Assembly: GCA_949152475.1 (NCBI GenBank)
Contig: OX424558.1
Span: forward strand, 31,444,651 to 31,508,650
Length of the DNA stretch: 64,000 nt
Reading direction: 5' to 3'
Source: Terebella lapidaria
Lineage: Eukaryota; Annelida; Polychaeta; Terebellida; Terebellidae
The notes under the pieces were generated by a model. It did no database searches. It was not told the DNA's origin and saw nothing but the letters and a program-made list of their open reading frames with translations. Positions 24,701 to 32,467 of this stretch are shown here, piece by piece (the first letter of the stretch is position 1; each line of letters starts with the position of its first letter). The position numbers were made by a program, and so were the translations under genes.

Positions 24701-27700
24701 GATGTGTCTGTATAAAAAATTATTAGAATCGGTTAAGATTTGCAACCTGTAGCGCGTTCACAAGAAAGTGTCTGCGGACGCGGACGCGGCGGCGCGACGA
24801 AGACAAATCCATAGTATCCGCCGAACTTCGTTCGGGGGATACAATAAATTTCTTACTCATGTGAGATCTTCTAATGCACTAAAAAAGGTAATGGAGCACA
24901 TTTAGGATCTAGAATCTAGTGCAGATAAGGGCAAATAGTACAGTCCCATGGCCATATATGTGTCAAAGTGTCTACGGTAAATTCATTTTCTGGAATGTAA
25001 ATCTAAATGTTTTTTCCCGGGATAAATTGACTAAGATCACCGGATTTACTAATACTAGTAAAATGCTGCAATAATCTGATTTATGTTATCCATCCATATT
25101 GTTTCACTGATGCAAATTTATTGGGCTGTTAATATTTCTTACCAGTTTACATGACCGGTAAATAGCCTCCAAAGTAGCGGTAACCATAGTTGACAGGCTA
25201 CTCATAAAACTGACTACTGATATCATACCTTACATTCGCACTCACACTGATCAAAGCACTATGTACTGATTGAGCACCATACACTGATCAATTCAATCAT
25301 CAATGCAGGTGACTGGATCTTCAATGAGTACAAAGTATGTAATCAGTTAGTTGTTACCTTGTTTGTAACCAAACCGGTCAGTTACTCGTCCAAATAAAGG
25401 TACTAGTAATTAGGGCCTGGACGAGTCAACGGGTACCCGAATTCGGGGCGGGTCATACAATTACTCGGGTCGGAATTTCATTACCCTTACCCGAGATCGA
25501 ATTAAGATATCGATATAGTTTTTGTCTTGAAAATTTGCGATAAGCACTAGTAAAATCACAAGAATGACAAGAAAATAATCGGGAAACAATCGGAAGTAGT
25601 TTTATGAGATCATGTGATCTTTTTCAAACTCGAAAATAAACACCGACGAAACAAATAACATGTGTCAAAATATCGATGACGCGTTTACGTGTTGCAAATT
25701 ACTCCAGTGATTCTCGTTCACATTTGATCTATATTTGGACGGGTTACCCGGGGCGGGTGAGGTCAGACCACACGGGTACCTGGGTCGGAAATTTCCGACT
25801 CGTCCGGGGCCTATTAGTAATATTAAATATTTGACAAAAGTAACAGCAGTTTTTTTTTGCAGTTCACATTTTATCAATATCTGTCTCAATATCGGGGCAA
25901 AACCGCACCAAAAATGACACCGTGCACCAGAAGTCATTCTCACCATGTCTCACATGATGACACTCTATGTGATGAATAAACAATGGTTTTGTTTCAGAGA
26001 GTGATAAACTGAGCTCGCATCGGCTTAAGTTTGTTGTTACCGAACCGTACCGGTTAACCTTACTGTGTACAGCGCTGTACACAGTAACGGTTAACTGAGT
26101 ACTCGTTGAAGCCCTACAGCTGACCCCGGGCAGCTGAGTCAGCAGGCATGACAACACCAATGATATTGCGTCATATCCGTTACAGTCAGAGAATTCCCTA
26201 TTTTGAAAACAGGGGATGCCCTTGATCCCCCGCAGAATGGTGGGGGATATTTTGCTATGGCTGGTTGTTGACCCAGGCTGGTTAGCATTGCACACGAATA
26301 GTTTCAAGACCACAGCACGCACAAAACGGCTCTGATGGTGAACGATATATATGGGTTGTCAGGCATGAAAATCAGTCGTTTTAAGGGGGTACCCTCAGAA
26401 TTCGAGCTGTAGCAAAAAATCCAATTTATCAACATATATTTTCCTTACTATAGTGAGATCAAGAAATGAATTGGCTAGCTTTGTATATAAGCTGCTAAGG
26501 TTTATCTTGTTCTGGGACGGAGCTATGGAGACTTGAATTTGGGCTTTTTATCACTGTTTTGTATGGCCGAAGGAATTAGTGAAATCTGTCCAGCAGTAGG
26601 CCCAGGTGCCGCTAGTTCACCATCTGCCCACCAGGGGACTGATGGTGGTCGGTCCCCTGGTGGGCAGATGGTGAACTAGCGGCACCTGGGTCAAGTCAGC
26701 AGTTGCACTGTTAAATTCATCAGTATCATGGCCGTAGCCAGCTATGGGGCAACCGGGGCACTTGCCCTGGTAGTTTTTTTCCCGGGGGATTTTTTTTTTA
26801 TAAAATGAATGCAAAGCAGAACCAACCGCGTACAGCCCCAGTCAGACAACGTTGCCACGACCGATTGGTGTAATTTACCCTAGTGAGACAAAAAGTGACT
26901 GAGTAAGAGTGACAATACACTGTATACACACACATTCAGTTTCATCGTGTATGCTATACTGTTAGTATAATATAACACTCTCAATCTGTATCCTGGTCCC
27001 TCAGCTGCCTGGTTTGTAGATGACTGTCAGTGAATAAACACCCTATTATATAGTTGTTTACACTGGTTTTTGACGATATTGTCGCGATGCTAAATGTTAT
27101 CGTTCTACAATTTGGCACACTTCATCTGGGAGCCAAACGGCAATTTCCTACCGAATTTCAGACTTCTATTGCAAAATTTGAAGAAGTTGGCAATCTAACC
27201 CAATGTTAAATTTCAGCCTAAAACGGGATCTCGAGAATCTGAGCATATTCGAGGATTTTGTCCTGCTTACATCCATCAGGATTTAAAATATTATTGTTAT
27301 TTTGGACAAGTATTCTACACAAACATGTTGATTTCGAATGCTACAAAATCGAGCAAATGCACAAAAGTGTGTGCGGACCCACAATTTGAATGACAGGGCT
27401 AAAATTAACATTTGGGTAGATTGCCAACTTTTTCAACTTTCGCGATAGAAATCTGTAATTCGGTAGAATATTGCCGTTTGACTCCCATGTGAAGTATGCC
27501 AAGTTATATCGATACCGTTTAGCATCGCAAAAATATCAGTGAAAAACAGTGTGAACGAGTTAGAAAAATCAAAGTATAGTAGCTAATATATGAACTGTTA
27601 CTGTCACCCAATGTGGCCAAACAAGCGTCATGATGCAGCGAATCGTTACACTTCCGTTGTCAAGGCAGCGCGTGCCCATACGTCACCAAGTGTTACCTCG

Positions 27701-30133
27701 TGCAGGTTGCTTACATCATAGCATTGACAAAATGTCTATGATCATAGAGTTCTATGCTTACCGTATTACCCCGCATATAGGCGCATGCGCCTATAAGTGA
27801 AACAACGCCTTTCGAGAAGTCGTGAGAATATTAACTGGTTTCATTTATAGGCGCATGCGCCTATAACTGAAAATAGGCGCATAAGCCTATAACTGAACCG
27901 TGCTTTATATACATTAATATAGGGCGAGACAGTAGGCTAGGTAGGCCTAATCACATCTCCTGGTTCTAACGCGTAGTTGAAATATATATTATATTACATA
28001 CAATATATTACATACAAACATAAACACACAATTCGTTCTAAAATAAGTCTATCAGTAATCTCAAGATAAACAGTGAATGACGAGGGGGAAATAACTAGCC
28101 AAGTATCCGATCATAAAATCCGACAGAGTGAACGTACGTATTTTGATGTCAGCAGGGTATGGAGTTTAGGTTGTCTGTGATGCACGTGAAAACTCAATCA
28201 AATTCGAACAATCATCTGGGTTTTGCATACAATTTTCGGTTGAACGCATACTGATCAACAGTGTGAATCAAGTTTCACTTATAAGGGCATCCACTTGTGC
28301 AAAATTTGACCAACTTCATTTATAGGCGCATGCGCCTATATGCGGGGTAATACGGTACCCGTTTAACGGTGTACATGTACTAGTATCACTGTCGGACTGC
28401 CCACACTGCTTGCGAGCAGGCAGTTTAATTTTGTTTCGGTGGATATAGCCTATAAGCCTATCACACGATTGATCATGTTATTGGTAAGTAGGCCTACTAT
28501 GTGACCAATGTGAGTCTGGTGTGCCGTACGTGATGTATTAAAAACAATGTGATTCCCTGGAACTGACTGGATGTCTTGTGGTTAGATCTAGATTCTAATA
28601 ATTATGTCCCCGCCCCCCCTATACTGGGAGAGATATATTGTTTTACCCTTGTCCGTCTGTCTAGCCGTCTGTCTGTCCGTCTCGCGAGACGTCACTTTCT
28701 GCTCGCTGAATTTCTCCTCCCCCCAAAAAAAGTATGTCTGTGTCTGAAATCTGAATTCATGGGTCACTTCTAATAAAGGTCGTTTGTGTCTGAATTCGTG
28801 TGTCAGTTCTTTTGATATAGCTGTATTTTTGTTTGAATATATGTTCTAAATTGTGTCATTAGAGACCTTTCGAAATCACTGGCGTGTAACGTGAAACGTG
28901 AAGGATTTCTTTTTATGACGTCAGGAACGTAATAACGTATCAACCGTGAAACTGAGACCTTTCGAAAGCACTCGTGTGTAACGTGTAAGGTGTGATAAAC
29001 GTGGCAGTTAAAGATGGATATCACTGATTTCATATAAATGTTAATTTTATTACTGCATTTGAAATGTATCACGATTTATGATCTCGCTGCTGGTGTTTCT
29101 GTTGCAACATCACAACACAGAGCGGATGAACTGTATCCGAAAGGATGGCTCGAGTTTGGACAACGTGCGGGAGGAAAAGGCATGCAAATTTTAATTTTAA
29201 CCATCGCTTCTGATAATCAATCCACGCTGTAATCACATAACATCAAATAGTGTAATGGTTTTCAAGCAAGCTAGTATTTTCAATTATTTGTTGAAACATG
29301 CTGAATGCACCGTAAACGCAATTTTCGTGGCTGCTTGGGCGGCGTGTGTTGTGATCCAAAGCCAAACAAATTAATACAATAATATATTACCGCATAACTT
29401 AGTCGATGAGCCTATCTGTTAACTAAAGTCGGCGTCATTAAACTCTGACCCACTGTTTTTTCGCGACGATTTCTTCGATTTTTAAGTCCCATATTCAATA
29501 TTCATTGTTTAATTTAAACATTGAGACTACTACTATCAATATTATACGTATGCATCTCATTTTTGTCTGTACACAGCAATCATGCTGTCAGTGTACTAAG
29601 TAATTACAAATTCTGGTGCTCATAGCATCAACGACTGCTGTTCTACAAAGCGTGGAATATCGTCATTTTTCGGACCGCCTAATCAAGTTGGCACTGTACG
29701 TGGTTCTATATTTAAAACCCTGTAACTTTTACGTAATTTGACGTCATAATAAGAAATCCTTCACGGTACACGTTACACGTTAGTGATTTCGAAAGGTCCC
29801 TATTAAATCCCTGAAGATACCTCGAACTACACTCTACGAGTGGTCCTAAAAACTATAAAATGAAAAATTTTGTCACTGCCACTTTTAACATTCTCGCCCC
29901 AGTAGATTTCTTGGCCTGGCTACGGCCCTGAGTATCTCAATCAATGTCAACACATGGGCATAAGGATCAGGTCTAATTAACAATGCCGAAGACTGTATCA
30001 TATGTCATTCTTCACCCAGTTGAACTACACTTTCGTATGTATATGACAATGATAACTGTCATGGCCACCTTCGCCTTGAGTTCAGTGAAAATTCCTTACC
30101 AATTTTCAGCTCTTCTGTCGGTGCTACCGCCAT
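5629..30133 (-). CDS. MSH2: DNA mismatch repair protein MSH2, complete, 26 coding exons
   Basis: MutS homologue that pairs with MSH6 or MSH3 in the nucleus to recognise mismatches and act as an ATP-driven sliding clamp. Exons in transcript order: 30100-30133, 22490-22539, 22189-22224, 21984-22071, 21607-21752, 21322-21432, 21054-21140, 20607-20733, 20334-20420, 20164-20222, 19891-20011, 13935-14048, 13347-13600, 13009-13123, 12849-12904, 12672-12761, 10589-10760, 10245-10370, 10046-10141, 9854-9918, 7182-7349, 6978-7069, 6659-6813, 6363-6430, 6032-6145, 5629-5802. All introns are GT-AG and the phases agree. The sum is 2805 nt, giving 934 residues, equal to human MSH2. The N-terminus [11 protein letters not shown] resembles human MAVQPKETLQL. 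Seen: mismatch-binding start ([10 protein letters not shown]), lever/clamp ([15 protein letters not shown]), Walker [10 protein letters not shown] (about 666-674), Walker B DELGRGTS (about 745-752), and ATHFHEL (about 778-784). No break or missing catalytic residue was found. Introns hold most of the mobile DNA listed here. Confidence 0.97.
7416..9826 (+). mobile_element. Family 1 hairpin-ended satellite element (HINE-like) in an MSH2 intron
   Basis: Fills most of the intron between the exons at 7182-7349 and 9854-9918. It begins ACTAGACGTCAAGGCC and ends with the hairpin AAGGCATTTC-TGCC-GAAATGCCTT at 9801-9824. Order inside: 147-bp satellite, a tail with CCTCTAGGTCAAAGGTCG and TTATCGTCCGGAAACCAAG, a second partial tail unit, and a poly-A run at about 9747-9784. 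No coding capacity. It runs antisense to MSH2. No target duplication is evident, as expected for Helitron-type insertion. Family is inferred from structure. Confidence 0.65.
7500..9090 (+). repeat. 147-bp tandem repeat array, about 11 copies, very regular
   Basis: GACATG(TTTGTC) recurs at 7552, 7699, 7846, 7993, 8140, 8287, 8434, 8581, 8728, 8875 and 9022, exactly 147 bp apart each time. Inner monomers are almost identical, while the edge monomers are more diverged. Because 147 is a multiple of three, one frame stays open through several monomers on each strand; these frames are not genes. Confidence 0.95.
10858..12545 (+). mobile_element. Family 2 satellite element (HINE-like) in an MSH2 intron
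   Basis: Lies in the intron between exons 10589-10760 and 12672-12761. Starts TTAGCCCAAGGGCTAA then GGTTACCGGAC; ends near CAATAGGTTATCGGACC. Contains the ~134-bp satellite (GACCTT recurs near 11595, 11729, 11862 and 11996), then the CATGGGAAAGTCCCAT block, the GGCCGCCATTTTG block and a GACGACGACGGACG stretch. Its 3' hairpin is weaker than in the copy near 4600. Non-coding. Confidence 0.65.
14128..14225 (+). repeat. DIRS inverted terminal repeat, left copy
   Basis: 98 bp, reverse-complementary to 19720-19817 with no difference that I can see. The outer flank from 14080 to 14127 belongs to the element too, because it reappears in the internal complementary region. Confidence 0.9.
14355..14463 (-). 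repeat. DIRS internal complementary region
   Basis: The plus strand reads as the reverse complement of the left end (14080-14147) followed at once by the reverse complement of the right end (about 19800-19839). It is therefore a copy of the joined ends, the hallmark of DIRS elements, which use it for replication through a circular intermediate. Confidence 0.9.
14759..15830 (-). CDS. DIRS tyrosine recombinase domain
   Basis: Tyrosine recombinase that in DIRS elements integrates the circular DNA copy in place of a DDE integrase. Visible: an N-terminal helical region ([14 protein letters not shown]), the first catalytic Arg in ASGRRCSD, the HxxR box in SSHQIRH, and the Tyr near the end in GFYLS. 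The open frame continues further upstream, but there it overlaps the reverse transcriptase frame and shows no domain, so only the recombinase part is annotated. Confidence 0.85.
15658..18255 (-). CDS. DIRS reverse transcriptase / RNase H / methyltransferase-like ORF
   Basis: Open frame of about 865 codons. The reverse transcriptase shows [29 protein letters not shown], the [13 protein letters not shown] box and a YIDD active site. RNase H follows with [22 protein letters not shown] and [15 protein letters not shown]. After it comes the conserved DIRS module with [17 protein letters not shown] and VAPCWP, usually annotated as methyltransferase-like. This is the normal DIRS order. It overlaps the recombinase frame at its 3' end, as is common in the family. 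Confidence 0.9.
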   Translation of the reverse strand: MWTRRIWRRGVAPTFMQHSASWPEWSMLLSMTVRTWAHNWISPCVMPISVCLTCPLRTSLSYVGGRFSQAIPTPTSLDRIFPSCGNISGMRLWPRLCLGSRRGLGQARRPRVRSLPNLRHHMHPLLRSRPFVGRSLPLPRGMASAEAKGVDASRAKGKLLVRSDSLRESVGSVEGSVLSEFDLPQPGPVGGRLAQFVQNWSDLASSDNSVVAWVKFGLTFRWEAGKPPIRPKAWFFPVPGDREKFQLLQHEVQQLLEKRAIEVVKDERGFYSLIFLVPKKTGGWRPVFDLSNLNKFLIIPRFKMESALSVQKALSKGKWAVSIDVKDAYLHVPIHPADRRYLKFAFEGSVYQFRVLPFGVATAPYVFTRIVRTMAARFRSVGIQFHHYIDDWLIIADSPSQAIEQSGFVLRLATSLGWIPNWAKSHLSPTQRFEYVGVDYDLERGVALPPRKRVLKAIAAMEVALTQSSITARQFLSIIGLLASMEKQVPFGRCFLRPIQWCLALQWRILTDRLDQVVSVDDRAREAMHWWRDHRNLFRGMPLAEYLPDRTFFTDASELAWGAHMDEHELSAVWNTSERALHINVLELRAVRRAFEIWGPQSPPGTKWLVFTDNSTVVAHINKQGGTRSSQLCLEAECLIRFAFKYRLFIRARHLPGHRNVLADALSRPDKIIGTEWSLHPGVFRRVCQAFGTPNIDLFATSRNHKLPVYFSPLPESEALAVDAMSQSWDGMFGYAYPPTRFLTEVLHKVARSQCEILLVAPCWPMQAWFPLLLSLLIDVPRVLPIEDRLLKQPGRDIFHDSVHVLKLHVWRLSSDPSRRQDFLSRCPYISRERIGDPPLKRMRLNGEYSYVGVTEGALIRSLPL
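17765..19030 (-). CDS. DIRS gag-like ORF
   Basis: Frame of about 421 codons. It is rich in charged, Ser, Gly and Pro residues and ends in a Lys/Gly-rich basic tail ([16 protein letters not shown]). Its position upstream of the reverse transcriptase and its composition suggest the structural (gag-like) protein of the element. A further open stretch with similar composition lies at about 18883-19716. No catalytic domain is seen. Confidence 0.6.
   Translation of the reverse strand: MFGGEALDRSCDRESSLGGRAPGPRSGHDRAGGAGVVPQGHSSPVYADVSRRTGAIAEQAFPRPSFDVPLGSSRSSIGPVRSNDRGGRVEADQESSSSEDETSDQAGGSNFRWALESVARRMDLPIDAPGPSRGTGRFASAPVRRPIRLPVAPALVKSFDKINKGVTAKKDVARTESTFPTSRVRPESIDTYRTVESEGGHQTSVPVEDPNLHLLSRKQGTVWSAYVKKARLSHWQTLSHQLMGQLSLTDHLTTLVQEFVDEADLEEGSRANIHAALGVLAGVVHAAEHDSAHLGAQLDLTMRDADLRLLDVSATDVAELRGRPLFSGYTYANLSRSDISVMREHLRDEAMAKALLGKSAGSGTGKKTKGQKPAQPQAPHAPASTQPPFRGAQPPPPQGDGKRGGKGGGRFKGKGKASGKK
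19720..19817 (-). repeat. DIRS inverted terminal repeat, right copy
   Basis: Inverted partner of 14128-14225. The element continues to about 19839. The host sequence that follows runs 51 bp to the splice donor of the MSH2 exon at 19891-20011. Confidence 0.9.
23040..23365 (+). repeat. ~122-bp tandem repeat (family 3 satellite)
   Basis: About three imperfect monomers; the AGATC(A/G)AACTTTTC motif recurs at about 23063, 23184 and 23306, together with CAAGTTGAAATTCAAAGTA. The array resumes after the foldback at 23832-23920, so the foldback inserted into it. Confidence 0.75.
23369..23830. mobile_element. Foldback/MITE element with 204-bp inverted arms
   Basis: The left arm 23369-23572 and right arm 23627-23830 are reverse complements with only a few differences, separated by a 54-bp spacer. 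Ends read CAGTCAGGAAC...GTTCCTGACTG. TTTCA flanks both sides (23364-23368 and 23831-23835), consistent with a 5-bp target duplication. It interrupts a tandem repeat and has no coding capacity. Confidence 0.85.
23905..24310 (+). repeat. 132-bp tandem repeat (family 3 satellite)
   Basis: About three units; CT(C/G)TACTGGACA recurs at 23949, 24081 and 24213, with ACCTTGTTGAGC and GGTCAAT(A/G)ATAGA in each unit. Confidence 0.8.
25411..25813. mobile_element. Short terminal-inverted-repeat element, hAT-like MITE
   Basis: The left end GGGCCTGGACGAGTC matches the right end in inverted form (GACTCGTCCGGGGCC). Subterminal CGGGTACC motifs occur on both sides. TAGTAAT-type sequence flanks both ends, which would fit an 8-bp duplication with one mismatch. 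About 400 bp, no coding capacity. Superfamily is tentative. Confidence 0.6.
26601..26690. repeat. Perfect 39-bp inverted repeat with 12-nt loop
   Basis: The left arm 26601-26639 and right arm 26652-26690 are exact reverse complements; 26640-26651 is the loop. It is GC-richer than its surroundings. Transcribed from either strand it would form a long perfect hairpin. It could be a very recent inverted duplication or a small-RNA precursor; the sequence alone does not say which. Confidence 0.9.
27055..27560. mobile_element. Foldback-like element with ~165-bp diverged arms
   Basis: The arms 27055-27222 and 27393-27560 are reverse complements at roughly 80% by eye (shared GCGATGCTAAA, CAAACGGCAAT, GTTGGCAATCTA), with about 170 bp between them. 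Older than the foldback at 23369. No coding capacity. Confidence 0.7.
27761..28355. mobile_element. MITE with 41-bp terminal inverted repeats and TA flanks
   Basis: Ends CCGTATTACCCCGCATATAG and its reverse complement; the arms match over about 41 bp and contain the palindrome ATAGGCGCATGCGCCTAT. TA lies directly outside both ends. An extra internal copy of the palindromic part occurs near 27846-27890. No transposase is encoded. Confidence 0.85.
28597..28800 (+). repeat. Fragment of a dispersed GTCCGTCTGTC-rich repeat
   Basis: Begins near CCCCGCCCCCCCTATACTGG and continues through a TTGTTTTACCCTTGTCCGTC block, a layout common in invertebrate interspersed repeats. No termini or coding part are recognised. 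Confidence 0.35.
28862..29800. mobile_element. Non-autonomous DNA transposon, ~50-bp inverted ends, TA flanks
   Basis: The left end GAGACCTTTCGAAATCAC and the right end GTGATTTCGAAAGGTCCC match over about 50 bp with a few differences. TA lies outside both ends. A partial extra copy of the left end occurs near 28952. Superfamily is uncertain (Tc1/mariner- or Harbinger-like by flank). No transposase found. Confidence 0.7.
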
Positions 30134-30143
30134 GTTTTCATTA

Positions 30144-30168
30144 GCGCCAAAACTGACGTCACTTCCGG
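30144..30168 (-). promoter_or_regulatory. MSH2 proximal promoter cluster: E2F, CRE and ETS sites
   Basis: Read on the MSH2 strand: CCGGAAGTGACGTCA (30154-30168), the classic overlapping ETS and CRE/ATF sites of housekeeping promoters, then TTTTGGCGC (30144-30152), an E2F consensus. The cluster ends 11 bp before the start codon, so the 5' UTR is very short or the sites lie at the transcription start. The ATG itself is in ACATGGCGG, a YY1-like start context. E2F control fits a replication-coupled repair gene. Confidence 0.75.
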
Positions 30169-30169
30169 T

Positions 30170-32320
30170 CGATGTTCACTGTTGTGAAACTGATTAGCGA
30201 ACGGTCGTTACGGATAGATCTAGTCACTGTCAGTAACCCGATGTTCGAAATTACGTTACGGCAAAGACACTCTACCAGTCTACCCCGTGCCGTTTCCTGA
30301 GACAGATGCCTTTGAATAAGCCTATTGCAGTGCCATTTATGTCTATGCTTCTGATGAACAATTTTGTTCATATATAGGGCCTACTCCAATAGTTGTGTAA
30401 AATAACGCAACTGTAGGCCTATACCTATAGGCATATAGTTACTGTAACAGTATGACAAATTATAACAAAGTAATAACGCATTCACGCTGTTTTAATTTAA
30501 GTTCAAATTCCCTGCCAACATTAAGATGTAAGCAGCTGTGAGTGTAGCTGTACATGTATATGCGATTGTGATACAGCATTGTTCATGGTTAACGATGGAG
30601 GCAACATAATCAAATACAACAAAAACACCGGGCATTGATCTATGGGTGGCTCCGGTCCTGCTATCTTCCGGCAGCATTATTTTAGAATATTGATTTCAAC
30701 AAAAAGATCAAAGCGAATCATAAAATATATTCTCGTTAGTTCACACAAGGTATTACAATTTATTCATGTCTAATAACCGTATCCTTTGACAGTTTTAGCC
30801 CAAGAGCGATCCAGGTAATTTTGACTCCGTGATTCAAGCGATGGCCTGTTCTTGCTAAAGCATTATGAATATCATGAACGTATTGATATAAACTTCCAAT
30901 AAAGAATAGCACTTTCGAAATTTAGTTTCAGAGCTTCAGACAACTAATTTAGGCATATATTTCTCGGTCCCCCACACCCGAGTGCTACTTGCTAAGAGGC
31001 GAGTTGCATATCTTTTACTGCATTTCTTGACGCCTACTTTAAATCATTGTGGCGATTTTGCCCTAAGCACGCGGCAGGTGATTGTAAACATAAATGCCAT
31101 TTATGTGGCCTTTTCGTACTTGGCCTTGTTTTGACATGCTCCGTTCGAGCGTGCGTTGCCACGGCGACGTATTGTAATTTACGCTCCAGTAAACTATAAC
31201 AATGGATCGATTAAACCTCGCGTGCGCCCTACAGTTTCTGGTGTATTATATATACACTGGAAGCGACTCGTTCGAGGAGATTGTCCAAGATCGAGAGACA
31301 GGACGCACACGAGGCTCACCATGAGCTTTGTGTTCCCTGTTTGTGAGTAGTGGGCTCCTAGAGCCCTGGGGACGATTTCCATGGGGAGGCCCGGGCTGGG
31401 AGAGACAAGTTGCTGACTCGGGGGCCTTCGGCCCTGTGGATCGCCAGCTCTCTCCCTTCCCGGGACGTGTGACAGAGGCTCTGGCCAGCATGTCGGACTG
31501 TACGGGGTTCCGTCCCCGAGGCAGACCGCGGCTCGCCAGGCCCCGCCAGTTAACACCGTAGGGATGAACTAGTTTCTGAACGGTGTCCGTAGGCCTGGGA
31601 GTGTCGGGTGGGCTGTTACCTGGTTACCGTTAATGCTGAAGTAGTTACCGTGTCCGCCGCGACCTCCGGTGAGCGGCCCTGCCGCGAGGATCCGGAATAG
31701 CGGATGCGCGTCCGCAAGGACTCGGATGAGAGAGGACTATCCTCGAGGATCCCGAAGAGCGGACGGTAGTCAATAACTTTACATCATAAAAGCATATAAA
31801 GTTTATAAATGTTGCAGAATCGGGCAGTGACAGCGGACGTCACATTCATTGCAGAGACAACAACCAATTAATTTATACAGATTGACTATACAATTAGGAA
31901 ATAATCAAGATATCTGAAGTGTAATGGGAAATTATTAACCGTACATATGCAGGTAAACAGAGGATGAGAAATGATGACGTAATAAATCTAATTTATTTAC
32001 AAGTGTACCTTGCGTGGACGACTGGGCGTGTACTAATTATGTTTCGTGCATTATGAAGACGGCCCTGATTGAATCAATATGAAGACGTACAGGACAGGCA
32101 GTGAGGTACAGTAGTTCTATATGTAATTTCCGCTTAACTACAAATTGAATTATATCGCATGTGTTACATACGAATTATGAGGGATTTTTCTTTCATTTGC
32201 GATTCCGCGAAACACGATGGACAGGTGCTTGCGTTTAATTTAATCACCTGTTTCGTAACCAATGTAAGGAAAACAATCAACCATTGGCGAACGATTCGTA
32301 GCCACATAAGAAGCATATTT
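30170..32320. other. Intergenic region between MSH2 and the receptor gene
   Basis: Divergent intergenic space: MSH2 points left and the receptor gene points right. About 31330-31760 is much richer in G+C than the rest, with open frames of up to 120 codons but no domain or splice support. From about 31800 on, sequence resembles the 5' flank of the second receptor gene (51890-52500). A stretch at about 30640-30715 resembles 43725-43815 and may be part of a dispersed repeat. Confidence 0.6.
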
Positions 32321-32324
32321 TCTT

Positions 32325-32330
32325 TATAAA
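32325..32330 (+). promoter_or_regulatory. TATA box of receptor gene A
   Basis: TATAAA lies 143 bp upstream of the chosen start codon. An ACCATTGG (CCAAT-like) motif lies about 45 bp further upstream. Gene B has TATAAA and a CCAAT motif in the same relative order, which supports both assignments. Confidence 0.6.
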
Positions 32331-32467
32331 GCCCTGCCCTAAACGGCACAAAACTGGACATCGAATCTCATAGCATCAGTAATCATATGTCCTTTCCGTG
32401 ATGGTGCTCTGAAAGCGACACCAGTTTTAAAGTGAAGCATTTGTCGAAGCTTGCCCAGGTCACAACT

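Larger units (their letters stand above)
22778..24846 (+). mobile_element. Family 3 hairpin-ended satellite element (HINE-like)
   Basis: Begins ACTAGACGATTCC, like the ACTAGACG start of family 1, followed by GTATCCCCCG. Ends with the hairpin GTATCC-CCGAAC / GTTCGG-GGATAC at about 24814-24842. Inside are 122-bp repeats (about 23040-23360, resuming at 23832-23920) and 132-bp repeats (about 23905-24310), with a 462-bp foldback inserted among the former. It has the same plan as families 1 and 2: a 5' motif echoed in the 3' hairpin arm, with satellites between. Non-coding. Confidence 0.6.
26727..29930. mobile_element. Composite DNA-transposon remnant with nested MITEs
   Basis: Begins CATGGCCGTAGCCAG and ends, inverted, with CTGGCTACGGCCCTG. 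Nothing in it encodes a recognisable transposase. The interior contains at least three other inverted-repeat elements (27055-27560, 27761-28355, 28862-29800), so it appears to be an old shell that was used repeatedly as an insertion site. Confidence 0.55.
22540..30099 (-). other. MSH2 intron 1 (7.6 kb), filled with mobile elements
   Basis: No coding exon is found in this interval. It contains a satellite element (22778-24846), a hAT-like element, a perfect hairpin and a nest of terminal-inverted-repeat elements (26727-29930), all listed separately. The segments 24847-25410 and 25814-26600 show no structure that I recognise. Confidence 0.8.

Noticed and set aside
24990-25400. Additional MSH2 exon in intron 1
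   Set aside because: The exons at 30100-30133 and 22490-22539 join in phase, and the protein already equals human MSH2 in length; nothing similar to MSH2 is found between them.
31194-31561. Protein-coding gene in the GC-rich patch
   Set aside because: Frames exist on both strands but there is no domain, and their lengths are expected from base composition.
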